From: HGM04593 sp045613945
Lineage (GTDB): Bacteria > Bacteroidota > Bacteroidia > Bacteroidales > Bacteroidaceae
Length of the DNA: 64,000 bases
Assembly (NCBI GenBank): GCA_045613945.1
Contig: JAZLBZ010000052.1
Location: forward strand, 1 to 64,000
Reading direction: 5' to 3'
Part shown: one piece after another, positions 36,496 to 45,000 of the stretch
Layout: the number at the start of each line of letters is the position of its first letter
Numbering within the stretch: the stretch's first letter is position 1
Position numbers and translations under genes: made by a program
Notes under the pieces: generated by a model
What the model saw: the letters and a program-made list of their open reading frames with translations, nothing else
Database searches by the model: none
Told to the model about the DNA's origin: nothing

Positions 36496-38418
36496 ATGAA
36501 TCCAAAATTTGTATTGCCAAAGATAGGCGAGTTGCCTGTCTCGGCTTCAATAGAGAGCATTTGTAAATTCGAGAAAGTACCAACCAGAATATGCCCCACA
36601 GAACCCGAGGGTGTGAAGTTTGCTGCCGATATGGTGGTAAATGCCATCAAGGCACACAAGGAGGACCGCCTTTTTGCGCTAGGTCTTTCAACAGGCCGCA
36701 CGCCACTTGGCCTCTATGCCGAACTGGTGAACCGCTACCAGGCGGGTGAGGTGAGTTTTGCCAATGTAGAGGTGTATAGCCTCGACGAGTTCTTTCCAAT
36801 GGAGCCTTCGTCATCACAGAGCCGCAATCATCGCGTGAACGAGGATTTTCTCAAGTACATTGATATTAAGCCCGAGAACGTACATTTCCCCGACGGTACA
36901 GTGGCGCGTGACAAGGTAAATGACTATTGCCGCAAGTATGAAAAGATGGTCGACGGGCGCATTGACCTTATGATAATGGGTGTGGGCGAACTCGGCCAGA
37001 TTGGTTTTAACGAGCCCGGCAGTTATGCCCACTCGACAACCCGTCTTGTGCAGTTGAGCTACAACACCCGCAAGAACCAGGACAAGTTCTTCTCTAATCC
37101 CAACGAAGTGCCCAAGATGGCAATTACAATGGGTCTGGAGACAATTATGAGCGCAAAGAAGATTGTTCTCATGATGTGGGGCGAGGATAAGGCCGGCGTT
37201 GCAAAGAGGCTTATTGAGGGCGAAGTGAGCGAGGAATACCCCGCAACCTGCCTGCAGAACCACGAGGATGTGCAGGTTGTCATTGACGATGCTGCCGCAC
37301 AGGAACTCACACGCGTCAAGGAACCCTGGCTTGTTGCACCCCCAATTGAGTGGAGCGACAAACTCATTCGCAAGGCTGTTATCTGGCTGTGCCAGACAGT
37401 GGACAAACCAATTCTCAAACTCACACACCAGGATTACATCAAGAATTCACTCTCCGACCTCTTGGAGCGTGTGGATACATACGACAAAGTGAACATAAAG
37501 GTATTCAATGAGATACAGCATATCATTTCGGGATGGCCCGGTGGCAAGCCTAACGCCGATGACAGCACACGTCCAGTGCAGTCATCACCATTCCCCAAGC
37601 GAGTAATAATCTTCTCGCCACACCCCGATGACGATGTCATCTCAATGGGTGGAACCTTCAACCGCCTCATTGAGCAGGGGCACGACGTTCACGTGGCATA
37701 CCAGACATCGGGTAACGTGGCGGTGTATGACGATGTAGTGCTGCAGAACATTGATACTGCAAAGGAGATGGGCTTTGGCGATGCCTTTGACGAGATACGT
37801 GAAATCATTGCCAACAAGAAGGTGGGCGAGCCCGAACCACGCAAGTTGCTTGACCTCAAGGGCGCTATCCGCCGTGCCGAGGCACGCGCTGCCTGCCGCT
37901 CAATAGGCCTTGATGACCGTACTAACGCTCACTTCCTCAACCTTCCGTTCTATGAGACCGGCGGCATAAAGAAAGGCAAACTCAGTGATGATGATATTGA
38001 GATTGTAAAGGCTCTTATGCGCGAGGTCAAGCCGCATCAGATATACGCGGCCGGCGACCTCACCGACCCTCATGGCACGCACCGTGTCTGCATTGAGGCT
38101 GTCCTGCGTGCCTTTGAAGAGGTGAAGGACGAGGAGTGGGCAAAGGAGTGCCACATATGGCTTTATCGTGGAGCATGGCAGGAGTGGGATTTGGCAGTTG
38201 CCGACATGGCAGTGCCTCTCAGTCCCGAGGAACTCATCCGCAAGCGTCACGCCATCTTCCGCCACCTTTCGCAGAAGGATATTGTTCCATTCCCCGGCGA
38301 GGATGCGCGTGAGTTCTGGCAGCGCGCCGAGGAACGCACCCAGGGCACAGCGGCGCTCTTCAACAAGATTGGCCTGCCCGAGTATCAGGCAATTGAACTC
38401 TTTGCAAAATTGCTGTAA
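36496..38418 (+). CDS. NagB-like deaminase fused to a PIG-L deacetylase
   Basis: 640 residues. Residues ~30-290 are NagB-like: LSTGRTPLGLY, SLDEFF with Asp97, and FNEPGS with Glu173. The usual NDGHI segment reads ELGQIG, so the catalytic His is Gln168 and the preceding Asp is Leu166. Residues ~365-600 are PIG-L/LmbE-like with the zinc motif PHPDDD (375-380) and a later DPHGTHR. Fusions of this kind are widespread in Bacteroidota and are thought to deacetylate and deaminate amino-sugar phosphates. It follows anSME by 58 bp and is probably co-transcribed. The changed active site makes the NagB activity uncertain. Confidence 0.88.
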   Translation: MNPKFVLPKIGELPVSASIESICKFEKVPTRICPTEPEGVKFAADMVVNAIKAHKEDRLFALGLSTGRTPLGLYAELVNRYQAGEVSFANVEVYSLDEFFPMEPSSSQSRNHRVNEDFLKYIDIKPENVHFPDGTVARDKVNDYCRKYEKMVDGRIDLMIMGVGELGQIGFNEPGSYAHSTTRLVQLSYNTRKNQDKFFSNPNEVPKMAITMGLETIMSAKKIVLMMWGEDKAGVAKRLIEGEVSEEYPATCLQNHEDVQVVIDDAAAQELTRVKEPWLVAPPIEWSDKLIRKAVIWLCQTVDKPILKLTHQDYIKNSLSDLLERVDTYDKVNIKVFNEIQHIISGWPGGKPNADDSTRPVQSSPFPKRVIIFSPHPDDDVISMGGTFNRLIEQGHDVHVAYQTSGNVAVYDDVVLQNIDTAKEMGFGDAFDEIREIIANKKVGEPEPRKLLDLKGAIRRAEARAACRSIGLDDRTNAHFLNLPFYETGGIKKGKLSDDDIEIVKALMREVKPHQIYAAGDLTDPHGTHRVCIEAVLRAFEEVKDEEWAKECHIWLYRGAWQEWDLAVADMAVPLSPEELIRKRHAIFRHLSQKDIVPFPGEDAREFWQRAEERTQGTAALFNKIGLPEYQAIELFAKLL

Positions 38419-38444
38419 GGCAGAGATTTCATTGACATAATTAA

Positions 38445-38470
38445 GTGATGGCGGCCAGGGCCGCCATCAC
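38445..38470 (+). terminator. Hairpin after the NagB/PIG-L gene
   Basis: GTGATGGCGGCC and GGCCGCCATCAC form a perfect 12-bp stem with a 2-nt gap. The tail is only partly T-rich. Confidence 0.6.
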
Positions 38471-38595
38471 TCATTATAAGGATGTGTTTTCCTTCCATTG
38501 CTTTTTTTAAAAAAAAAGTTATCCATAAAAATGAATTTTTTGCCCAATGTTACTATATTGATAGTGTAATGATAATTTTTTAAAAAAAAGATACT

Positions 38596-39282
38596 ATGGA
38601 GAAAAAGAGACTATTCTTTGATATGGATGGTGTGCTTGTGAATTTTCAGTCGGGAATTGACAAACTGAGTGATGAGGTCAAGAAGGAGTATGAGGGGCGC
38701 TTGGATGAGGTGCCAAATATATTTGGGCTCATGGAACCTATGCCGGGTGCTATTGAGGCAGTCTATAAGTTGAAGGAGCACTATGATGTGTACATTCTCT
38801 CAACTGCCCCCTGGGGCAACCCCAGTGCCTGGAGTGACAAGTTGCTGTGGGTGAAGAAATATCTTGGCGATGTCTTCTACAAGCGTGTTGTAATTACACA
38901 CTGCAAGCATTTGTTAAACTGTGGCAATGGTGAGTTCCTCATTGATGACCGCAAGAAACATGGCGCGGCCGAGTTTGCCGAGAGGCATATACAGTTTGGC
39001 AGCGAGCGTTTCCCTGGTTGGGACAGTGTCGTTGATTTCCTAATCGCTCAGGCTGCATTTGAGGAGGCGCTTTGCGGCAGGCTCAGGCGTGCACTTGTAA
39101 CGGAGTCAATGGCCGACAGGACAATTAAAGCGCTTGATGCCTACATGGGTGTGCTTAATAAGAAATGTGATGATGATTACACACCCGAACTCTACAAGGA
39201 GGTGATGGATATCGCCTCGCTCACCAACCGCTGGCTTGCTGCTACTGGTGAAAAGGACAAGGATAAGTATTATGATATCTGA
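38596..39282 (+). CDS. 5'(3')-deoxyribonucleotidase-like HAD protein
   Basis: 228 residues. HAD motif I is FFDMDGVLV (nucleophile Asp9, Asp11), motif II lies at ILSTAPWGN, and motif IV is EFLIDDRKKHG, as in the NT5C family. These enzymes remove the 5'-phosphate from dNMPs. The C-terminal ~70 residues (after VVDFLIAQ) are an extra helical extension beyond the usual core, of unknown role. Monocistronic. Confidence 0.85.
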   Translation: MEKKRLFFDMDGVLVNFQSGIDKLSDEVKKEYEGRLDEVPNIFGLMEPMPGAIEAVYKLKEHYDVYILSTAPWGNPSAWSDKLLWVKKYLGDVFYKRVVITHCKHLLNCGNGEFLIDDRKKHGAAEFAERHIQFGSERFPGWDSVVDFLIAQAAFEEALCGRLRRALVTESMADRTIKALDAYMGVLNKKCDDDYTPELYKEVMDIASLTNRWLAATGEKDKDKYYDI

Positions 39283-39388
39283 TTCTGCAGTTAAAAAACT
39301 TATCGACACAGGATGGTGACCATTTCATTTTTGGTCACTCGTCTTGTTTTATTCCGGTAAAAGGTCTTTTTTTGGGTAAATTTTTAGG

Positions 39389-39415
39389 TTTGTTCAACAA
39401 AAAACGGTTATTTTG
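39389..39415 (+). promoter_or_regulatory. Possible promoter of the TIR-like gene
   Basis: TTTG at 39389 and TATTTTG at 39409 lie about 16 bp apart, shorter than usual, 42 bp before the ATG. Confidence 0.35.
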
Positions 39416-39456
39416 CAAGGAATAAGAATTATTGGCAATTAAAATTAAAGAGTATA

Positions 39457-40815
39457 ATGGAAAACGTTTCGGACAAGATATTCCTATGTTATGCCTGGGA
39501 GGATATGGCAGCAGTAAAGCGTGCTGTCTCTGAACTGGAGGAAGACCTTGATGCTAGAATTTCATCTGACACAGAGTTTACCGAAAATAAATTCGAGGCA
39601 AACGAGGATGTACTGCGTAAAGTGGAGGACTCTAAACTGTTCCTTGTGTTCCTGAGCAATGTATCAAAGAATGTTGACTATGTCAAGCAGTGCGTTGTCC
39701 ATGCGCAGAATGTTAACAAAGGAATTATACCTGTTGAGATTGGCAAATGTGGGGCATTGCCTGAAGAGTTCAGGTTTAGGATTACCCCCTATAACTACAG
39801 CAGCCAGGAGGACAGGGGAAAACTTGAGGGGCAGATAAGAGCGACATTGGGCTTTAATGTCGTAAACGGTGATGACTATGGTTCCTTGATTCACATTCAA
39901 ACCGATATGAAAGCGCATGTAATGCGCAATGGCGAAAACTTGTTGAAAGACCTGGCACCAGGCAAGGAAGGTCAAATTAGGCTGAAGAAAGGAACCCATC
40001 AGCTTCAGTTTGTGGCTGCGGATAACTTCAAGGTGCAGCACGTTGAGAAGTATGAGGTGAAGACAAATGATGGCGAGCAATTCTTGTCGGTGTCGTTGAT
40101 AGATATCTACAACAAGGTACTGCAACAGGCCGAGATTGACAGGATAAAAATGGAGAAAGACCTTGATTGCCAGCGCAAGGCGGCAGCAAGCAATAAAAAA
40201 GGTCGTTCTGTTGGAAAGATTTTCCTGTGGATATTCCTTGTGTTCTTGGCATTGGCAGTTGTATTGTTTGCGGTAGTTGAATGCAGCGAGGAATCGTATG
40301 ACGATTATGAGGCGCCCGACGTACTGCTATATGAAGAAGTGCCAATAAAATCTGTTGAGGAAAGAGAGTCAGAATATATTTCCTCGGAACCTGTGTCACC
40401 GATTGGGTATGACGAAGGTGAAATTCTTGGATATGACGAAGACGATGCTGTGGTGTATGGTGAAGAATTTGATGATGAGTTTAATGAGGAACTTGAAGAC
40501 TACGATGCCATACGTGCAGAGCATGAGGCCAACATAAGAATGCAAGAGGAGTATGAGAACGAGTATGAGGAGATGGTAAAGGAGAGCGAGCGAGAGTATG
40601 AGGAGATGGTTAGGGAGAGTGAGCGAGAGTATCAGAAGATGTTGGAAGAGAGCGAGAGGGAGTATGAAGAGATGATGCAGGATGCCGAACAGAGGAATAA
40701 TGAAATAATGAAAAAGGCAGGTGAGAGGCAGAAAGAAATGATGAAAAAGGCAGGTGATAGGCAAAAAGAAATGATGAAAAGGCAACAAGAAATGATGGAT
40801 GATTTTGGGTGGTAA
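39457..40815 (+). CDS. TIR-like domain protein with membrane helix and 11-residue coiled-coil repeats
   Basis: 452 residues. Residues 7-130 look like a TIR fold: KIFLCYAWED at the first strand, VEDSKLFLVFLSNVSKN, then IIPVEIGKC. The Glu expected after the S-x-x-C/W-x-x-E position is not visible (YVKQCVVHAQ), so NADase activity is doubtful. Residues ~142-215 form a beta-rich PEGA-like segment, 254-275 a single membrane helix, 280-360 an acidic linker. From 369 to 450 there are 11-residue repeats (EYEEMVKESER four times with variation, then EMMKKAGERQK types), a hendecad coiled coil. The layout suggests an inner-membrane scaffold or sensor with a cytoplasmic TIR part. No partner gene is adjacent. 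Confidence 0.75.
   Translation: MENVSDKIFLCYAWEDMAAVKRAVSELEEDLDARISSDTEFTENKFEANEDVLRKVEDSKLFLVFLSNVSKNVDYVKQCVVHAQNVNKGIIPVEIGKCGALPEEFRFRITPYNYSSQEDRGKLEGQIRATLGFNVVNGDDYGSLIHIQTDMKAHVMRNGENLLKDLAPGKEGQIRLKKGTHQLQFVAADNFKVQHVEKYEVKTNDGEQFLSVSLIDIYNKVLQQAEIDRIKMEKDLDCQRKAAASNKKGRSVGKIFLWIFLVFLALAVVLFAVVECSEESYDDYEAPDVLLYEEVPIKSVEERESEYISSEPVSPIGYDEGEILGYDEDDAVVYGEEFDDEFNEELEDYDAIRAEHEANIRMQEEYENEYEEMVKESEREYEEMVRESEREYQKMLEESEREYEEMMQDAEQRNNEIMKKAGERQKEMMKKAGDRQKEMMKRQQEMMDDFGW
40561..40800 (+). repeat. 33-bp tandem coding repeats (hendecads)
   Basis: Within the TIR-like gene, 33-bp units encode 11-residue repeats. Four are of the EYEEM type and about three of the EMMKK type. Units have diverged, so the array is not recent. 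Confidence 0.8.
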
Positions 40816-40837
40816 TGGATTTGCAATAAAGTACGCG

Positions 40838-40865
40838 GTGCCGGGGTAATCCCCGGCACTTTTTT
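40838..40865 (+). terminator. Terminator of the TIR-like gene
   Basis: GTGCCGGGG and CCCCGGCAC form a perfect 9-bp stem with a TAAT loop and six T residues. Confidence 0.92.
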
Positions 40866-40908
40866 GTTCCCCTCCCCCTGAGAGTGGAGGAGTCCGGGAG
40901 TACGAATA

Positions 40909-40948
40909 ATACAATGAGAACCCCAAAATTTTGAGGTTCTCGTTGTAT
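40909..40948. repeat. 40-bp imperfect palindrome
   Basis: ATACAATGAGAACCCCAAAA and the next twenty bases are reverse complements with two mismatched pairs. It lies in gene-free DNA and could be a cruciform or a remnant of an element end. Confidence 0.65.
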
Positions 40949-41142
40949 ATCTGCAGGGAGAACTTTTCGTTCTTTATGACCATATTATACAGGTATTTTT
41001 GTTTTGTTGGGAAAAACGTTTACCTTTGCTAACGTTGCAGAGAATATGTGAATGATAATTCCTAGTCATCAATTAGCCTTTTGCAATCGCACCCCGCGTG
41101 GCGTAATAACTCTCCCTCTGTTTATAGAGGGAGTTCTGCACT

Positions 41143-41375
41143 GCTCGATTATATTTGGTCCTTGCTAATTGACCTGTTTGCAGTTGCTTTGCAAACGCCA
41201 CCCGCGTGGCACAAACCGTGTCTGTGCTTCACGCGACTTTTGGCTCTGCAAACAGCTCGATTATATTTGGTTCTTGCTAATTGACCTGTTTGCAGTTGCT
41301 TTGCAAACGCCACCCGCGTGGCACAAACTGTGCCTGTGCTTCACGCGACTTTTGGCTCTGCAAACAGCTCGATTA
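41143..41375. repeat. 112-bp direct tandem repeat, two full copies plus a partial one
   Basis: Copies begin at 41143 and 41255 with GCTCGATTATATTTGG and differ at only a few positions; a third start (GCTCGATTA) is at 41367. Each unit holds GTTTGCAGTTGCTTTGCAAAC, whose ends can pair, and CCCGCGTGGC. A degenerate relative lies at about 41065-41140. The whole gene-free stretch 40816-41400 contains only this, the TIR terminator and the palindrome at 40909. No coding frame here is credible. Confidence 0.85.
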
Positions 41376-41433
41376 GCCTATAACGGAATAATTGATGAGG
41401 TTAGTCCTCATCAATTATTCCGTTATAGGCTAA
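41373..41433. repeat. 28-bp perfect inverted repeat over the end of the next gene
   Basis: Arm 41373-41400 is the exact reverse complement of 41406-41433, with a 5-nt loop. The right arm is the coding end of the 106-residue protein gene (residues LAYNGIIDE), so the gene's last nine codons are copied in inverted orientation directly behind the stop codon. In RNA it forms a 28-bp hairpin at the end of the dnaE-trxA operon. Confidence 0.9.
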
Positions 41434-41721
41434 TTCACCTTCTACGATGAAGTAGAGTTCCTCGGGGTCGAAATCGCCTATATCGCATTTCTTTGCCTCT
41501 TTGGCAATGAACTCGGCAATCTCGTTGATGTCAATGTCGACATACTCGTTGTTGCTGTCGAGGATTCCGCTCTTGTCGTAGTAGTCGTAGATGGTGTCAA
41601 GGAAGAAGTAGAACTCGTCGTCACTGTACTTCTCTTTCAGGTCCTGTGGCAGTCTTTCACGTATAAAGGCTATGGTCTTCTCGTCATCGAGGTCGTCCAT
41701 TGCAAATTCGTCGTTGTTCAT
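41401..41721 (-). CDS. Acidic hypothetical protein of the dnaE-trxA operon
   Basis: 106 residues, very rich in Asp and Glu (start MNNDEFAMDDLDDEKT). Predicted helical, without signal peptide or membrane segment. It lies 18 bp after trxA in the same direction; I recall this order as common in Bacteroidales, which supports a real gene. Function unknown. Its 3' end forms one arm of a 28-bp perfect inverted repeat. Confidence 0.8.
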   Translation of the reverse strand: MNNDEFAMDDLDDEKTIAFIRERLPQDLKEKYSDDEFYFFLDTIYDYYDKSGILDSNNEYVDIDINEIAEFIAKEAKKCDIGDFDPEELYFIVEGELAYNGIIDED

Positions 41722-41739
41722 GGTGCTGCGTTTTTTGGA

Positions 41740-42054
41740 TTAGAGAAGTGCCTCGAACTTTGCCTTTACGTCGCCCTTTGACTTTGAGCCTACGAAACGG
41801 TCTACAATCTTGCCGTCCTTGATGAAGATGACTGTGGGGACGTTGCGGATGCCATACTCCATTGTGAGGTCGTCGGCTTCCTCAATGTCGCATTTGCCTA
41901 CTGCGATGCGGCCTGCATACTCCTCGGAGAGTTCGTCGATGATTGGTGCCAACTGCTTGCAGGGACCACACCATGCTGCGCTGAAGTCAAGTACTATTGG
42001 CAATTCGGTTGCCATGAATTCCTTTGCGTTCTCGTTTGTTACGTTTGTTGCCAT
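41740..42054 (-). CDS. trxA: Thioredoxin
   Basis: 104 residues with the active site WCGPCK (Cys29, Cys32), the cis-Pro region RNVPTVIFIKDG and the usual length of about 105. General cytoplasmic disulfide reductant. It lies 24 bp after dnaE and is presumably co-transcribed. Confidence 0.96.
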   Translation of the reverse strand: MATNVTNENAKEFMATELPIVLDFSAAWCGPCKQLAPIIDELSEEYAGRIAVGKCDIEEADDLTMEYGIRNVPTVIFIKDGKIVDRFVGSKSKGDVKAKFEALL

Positions 42055-42078
42055 AATTTAAAAGTTTTATGTTATGGG

Positions 42079-45000
42079 TTAATTCAATTTATAATCTATG
42101 TTTTCAATCTCCTTTATGTAGTCGAGCAGTTCGGGAAGTACCTCTATGTCGCGGTTCTTTGATGCGAGTTCAAGGGTAAACTCCTGTTCGTAGTCCTTTA
42201 TCTTGAAGATGAGTTTGCTGTTGCCGGGGTGCTTCTCGGTGTAGTCGATGATGGTGCTGTAGACCTCCTCGGTGAGCGACATGACATCGAAGGTGATGGT
42301 GATGCTCTTTACCATTCCCTCCTTAATCTCGGGCATGAGCTCAATGCTGTCTACCACAAAGTCGTACTTTGTGTCGTCCCAGCGGCGTGGCTGGCAACTG
42401 CCCTTGATGTAGAGGAAGTTGCCGGGGATAAAGTAGTTCTGCTTTTTCATCCAGTCATCGCCAAAGAAGAACATCTCGGCCGAGCCGCTGAAGTCCTCAA
42501 TCTTGGCAACTCCGTAGGGGCTGCCTTTCTTTGTGAAACCTGTGCGTGGCGGGTCACTGACTACGCCGCCAAGTGTTATCTTGCGTCCCTTGAGTGCCTC
42601 AATGTTGTCCATCTCTGCCGCTTTGGTGTTGCAGAACTCGTTAAGGATGAGTGCATAGTCGTCGAGCGGGTGTGCCGACAGGTAGATGCCCACAAGTTCC
42701 CTCTCGCGGTTGAGGCGCTCAAGGGTGCTCCAGTTGCCGCCGGCAGGAATCTCCGGCTTGGGAATCTCGGCCATCTCTGTGTCTCCAAAGAGTGATGCGG
42801 TGGCGTTGGCCTTGTCGTTCTGGTAGGTGTTGCCGTAGCGGATGAGTGCCTCAAGGAACTGGTCGCCCTTGCTGTTGGTGTTTGCGTACTGTTCGCGGCT
42901 GATGTCGCCGGGCAACTCGTCAAATGCTCCGGCAAAGGCAAGGCACTCAAGGTTCTTGCGGTTGCAGGCGGTGAGGTTCACGCGCTCCACAAAGTCGAAG
43001 ATGCTCTTGAACGGTCCGTTGGCCTCGCGCTCGTCAATGATGCACTGTACGGCATTCTCGCCTACGCCCTTTACGGCGCAGAGTCCAAAGCGTATGTCAC
43101 CCTTCTTGTTGACACTGAACTTGCGGCGCGACTCGTTGACGTCGGGGCCAAGAACGTTGATGCCCATGCTCTTGCACTCCTGCATGAGTTTGGTGATTTC
43201 GGTAATCTTGTCAAGGTTCCGGCTCATGGCACCTGCCATGTACTGCGACGGGTAGTTGGCCTTGAGGTAGGCTGTCTGGTATGCAACCCATGAGTAGCAG
43301 GTGGCGTGTGACTTGTTGAAAGCGTATGAGGCGAACTTCTCCCAGTCTGCCCAGATTTTCTCAAGCACCTTCTCGTTATGCCCGTTCTTCTTGCCGCCGT
43401 TGATGAACTTTGGCTTGAGTTCGTCCAGTTTGGCCTTGAGTTTCTTACCCATTGCCTTACGCAGGGTGTCGCTCTCGCCACGTGTGAAATCGGCAAGCAG
43501 GCGCGAGAGAAGCATCACCTGCTCCTGGTACACAGTGATACCGTATGTGTCCTTGAGGTATTTCTCCATGCAAGGGATATCGTACTGCACAAGCGAGGGG
43601 TCGTGCTTGCGCTTGATAAAGTCGGGGATGTAGTCCATTGGGCCCGGGCGGTAGAGGGCGTTCATGGCAATGAGGTCCTCAAAGGTGGTGGGCTGCAGTT
43701 CGCGCAGGTATTTCTGCATACCCGGTGACTCGAACTGGAACGTGCCGATGGTGTTGCCGGCGCTGTAGAGTTCGTAGGTCTTTGGGTCGTCAATGGGGAT
43801 GGTGTCAATGTCGACATCGATATTCAAACTCTGACGTATGTTTTCGATGGCCTCTTTGATGACCGAGAGGGTCTTGAGGCCCAGGAAGTCCATCTTGATG
43901 AGGCCTGTCTCCTCAATGACGCTTCCTTCGTATTGTGTAACGAGCATCTTCTCGCCGGTGTCCTTGTCCTCGGCAATGCTGATGGGGACGTGGTCGGTGA
44001 TATCGTCGCGGCAGATGATTGTTCCGCAGGCGTGAACGCCGGTGTTGCGCACGTTGCCCTCAAGCATCTTTGCATATTTGATGGTATCGCGCAGGATTGG
44101 GTCGGGCGATGCCTCGGCCTCACGCAGTTCGGGCACTGCCTGTATGGCGTTGGGCAGGTTCATCTTCATTCCATCTGGCAGGCGGTCGGGGATGGCCTTG
44201 CAGAGTTTGTTGGATATGTCGAGCGGCAACTTTTGCACGCGCGCGACGTCCTTGATGGCAAGTTTGGTTGCCATTGTGCCGTATGTGATGATGTGTGCCA
44301 CCTTCTCCTGGCCGTACTTCTCGGTTACCCAGTTGAGCACGCGGCCACGTCCGTCGTCGTCAAAGTCGACGTCGATATCGGGGAGCGAGATACGGTCGGG
44401 GTTCAGGAAACGCTCAAACAGAAGGTCGTACTTGATGGGGTCTACACGTGTGATTCCCAGGGTGTATGCCACAACGCTACCGGCTGCCGAGCCACGTCCG
44501 GGGCCAACTGAGACGCCAAGTTCCTCGCGTGCGGCCTTGATAAAGTCCTGCACTATGAGGAAGTAGCCCGGGAAACCCATTGTCTTCATGATGTGGAGTT
44601 CAAAGTCAATGCGGTCGGTGAGTTCCTGTGAGAATGGCTCGGGGTAGCACTTCTTTGCGCCGTCGTAGGCGAGTTTACGAAGGTAGTCGCCCTCGAGTTT
44701 TATGCGGTAGAGTTTGTCGTAGCCGCCAAGTTTCTTTATCTTCTTCTCGGCCTCCTCCTGTGAGAGTACGACATTTCCCTTTTCGTCGCGAGTGAACTCG
44801 TCAAAGAGTTGCTGGTGGGTTATTGTCTGGCGGTAGCCCTCCTCGGTACCGAACTCCTCGGGGATGGCGAAGTTGGGCATGATGGGGGCGCTGTCAATGG
44901 TGTAGTACTCCACTTTGTCGCAGATTTCGACAGTGTTTGTCATTGCTTCGGGGATGTCGCCGAACATCTCGGCCATCTCGGCCTTTGTCTTCATCCACTC

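Noticed and set aside
38419..38595. Possible riboswitch before the deoxyribonucleotidase gene
   Set aside because: Apart from the terminator hairpin of the previous gene the sequence is plain A/T-rich leader without a conserved aptamer pattern I recognise.
40396..40983. 195-residue minus-strand frame with His/Leu-rich repeats
   Set aside because: It is the antisense of the 33-bp coding repeats of the TIR-like gene and only mirrors their periodicity.
41143..41375. Possible CRISPR array
   Set aside because: Only two full copies of a 112-bp unit adjoin each other without unique spacers, and no cas gene is present.
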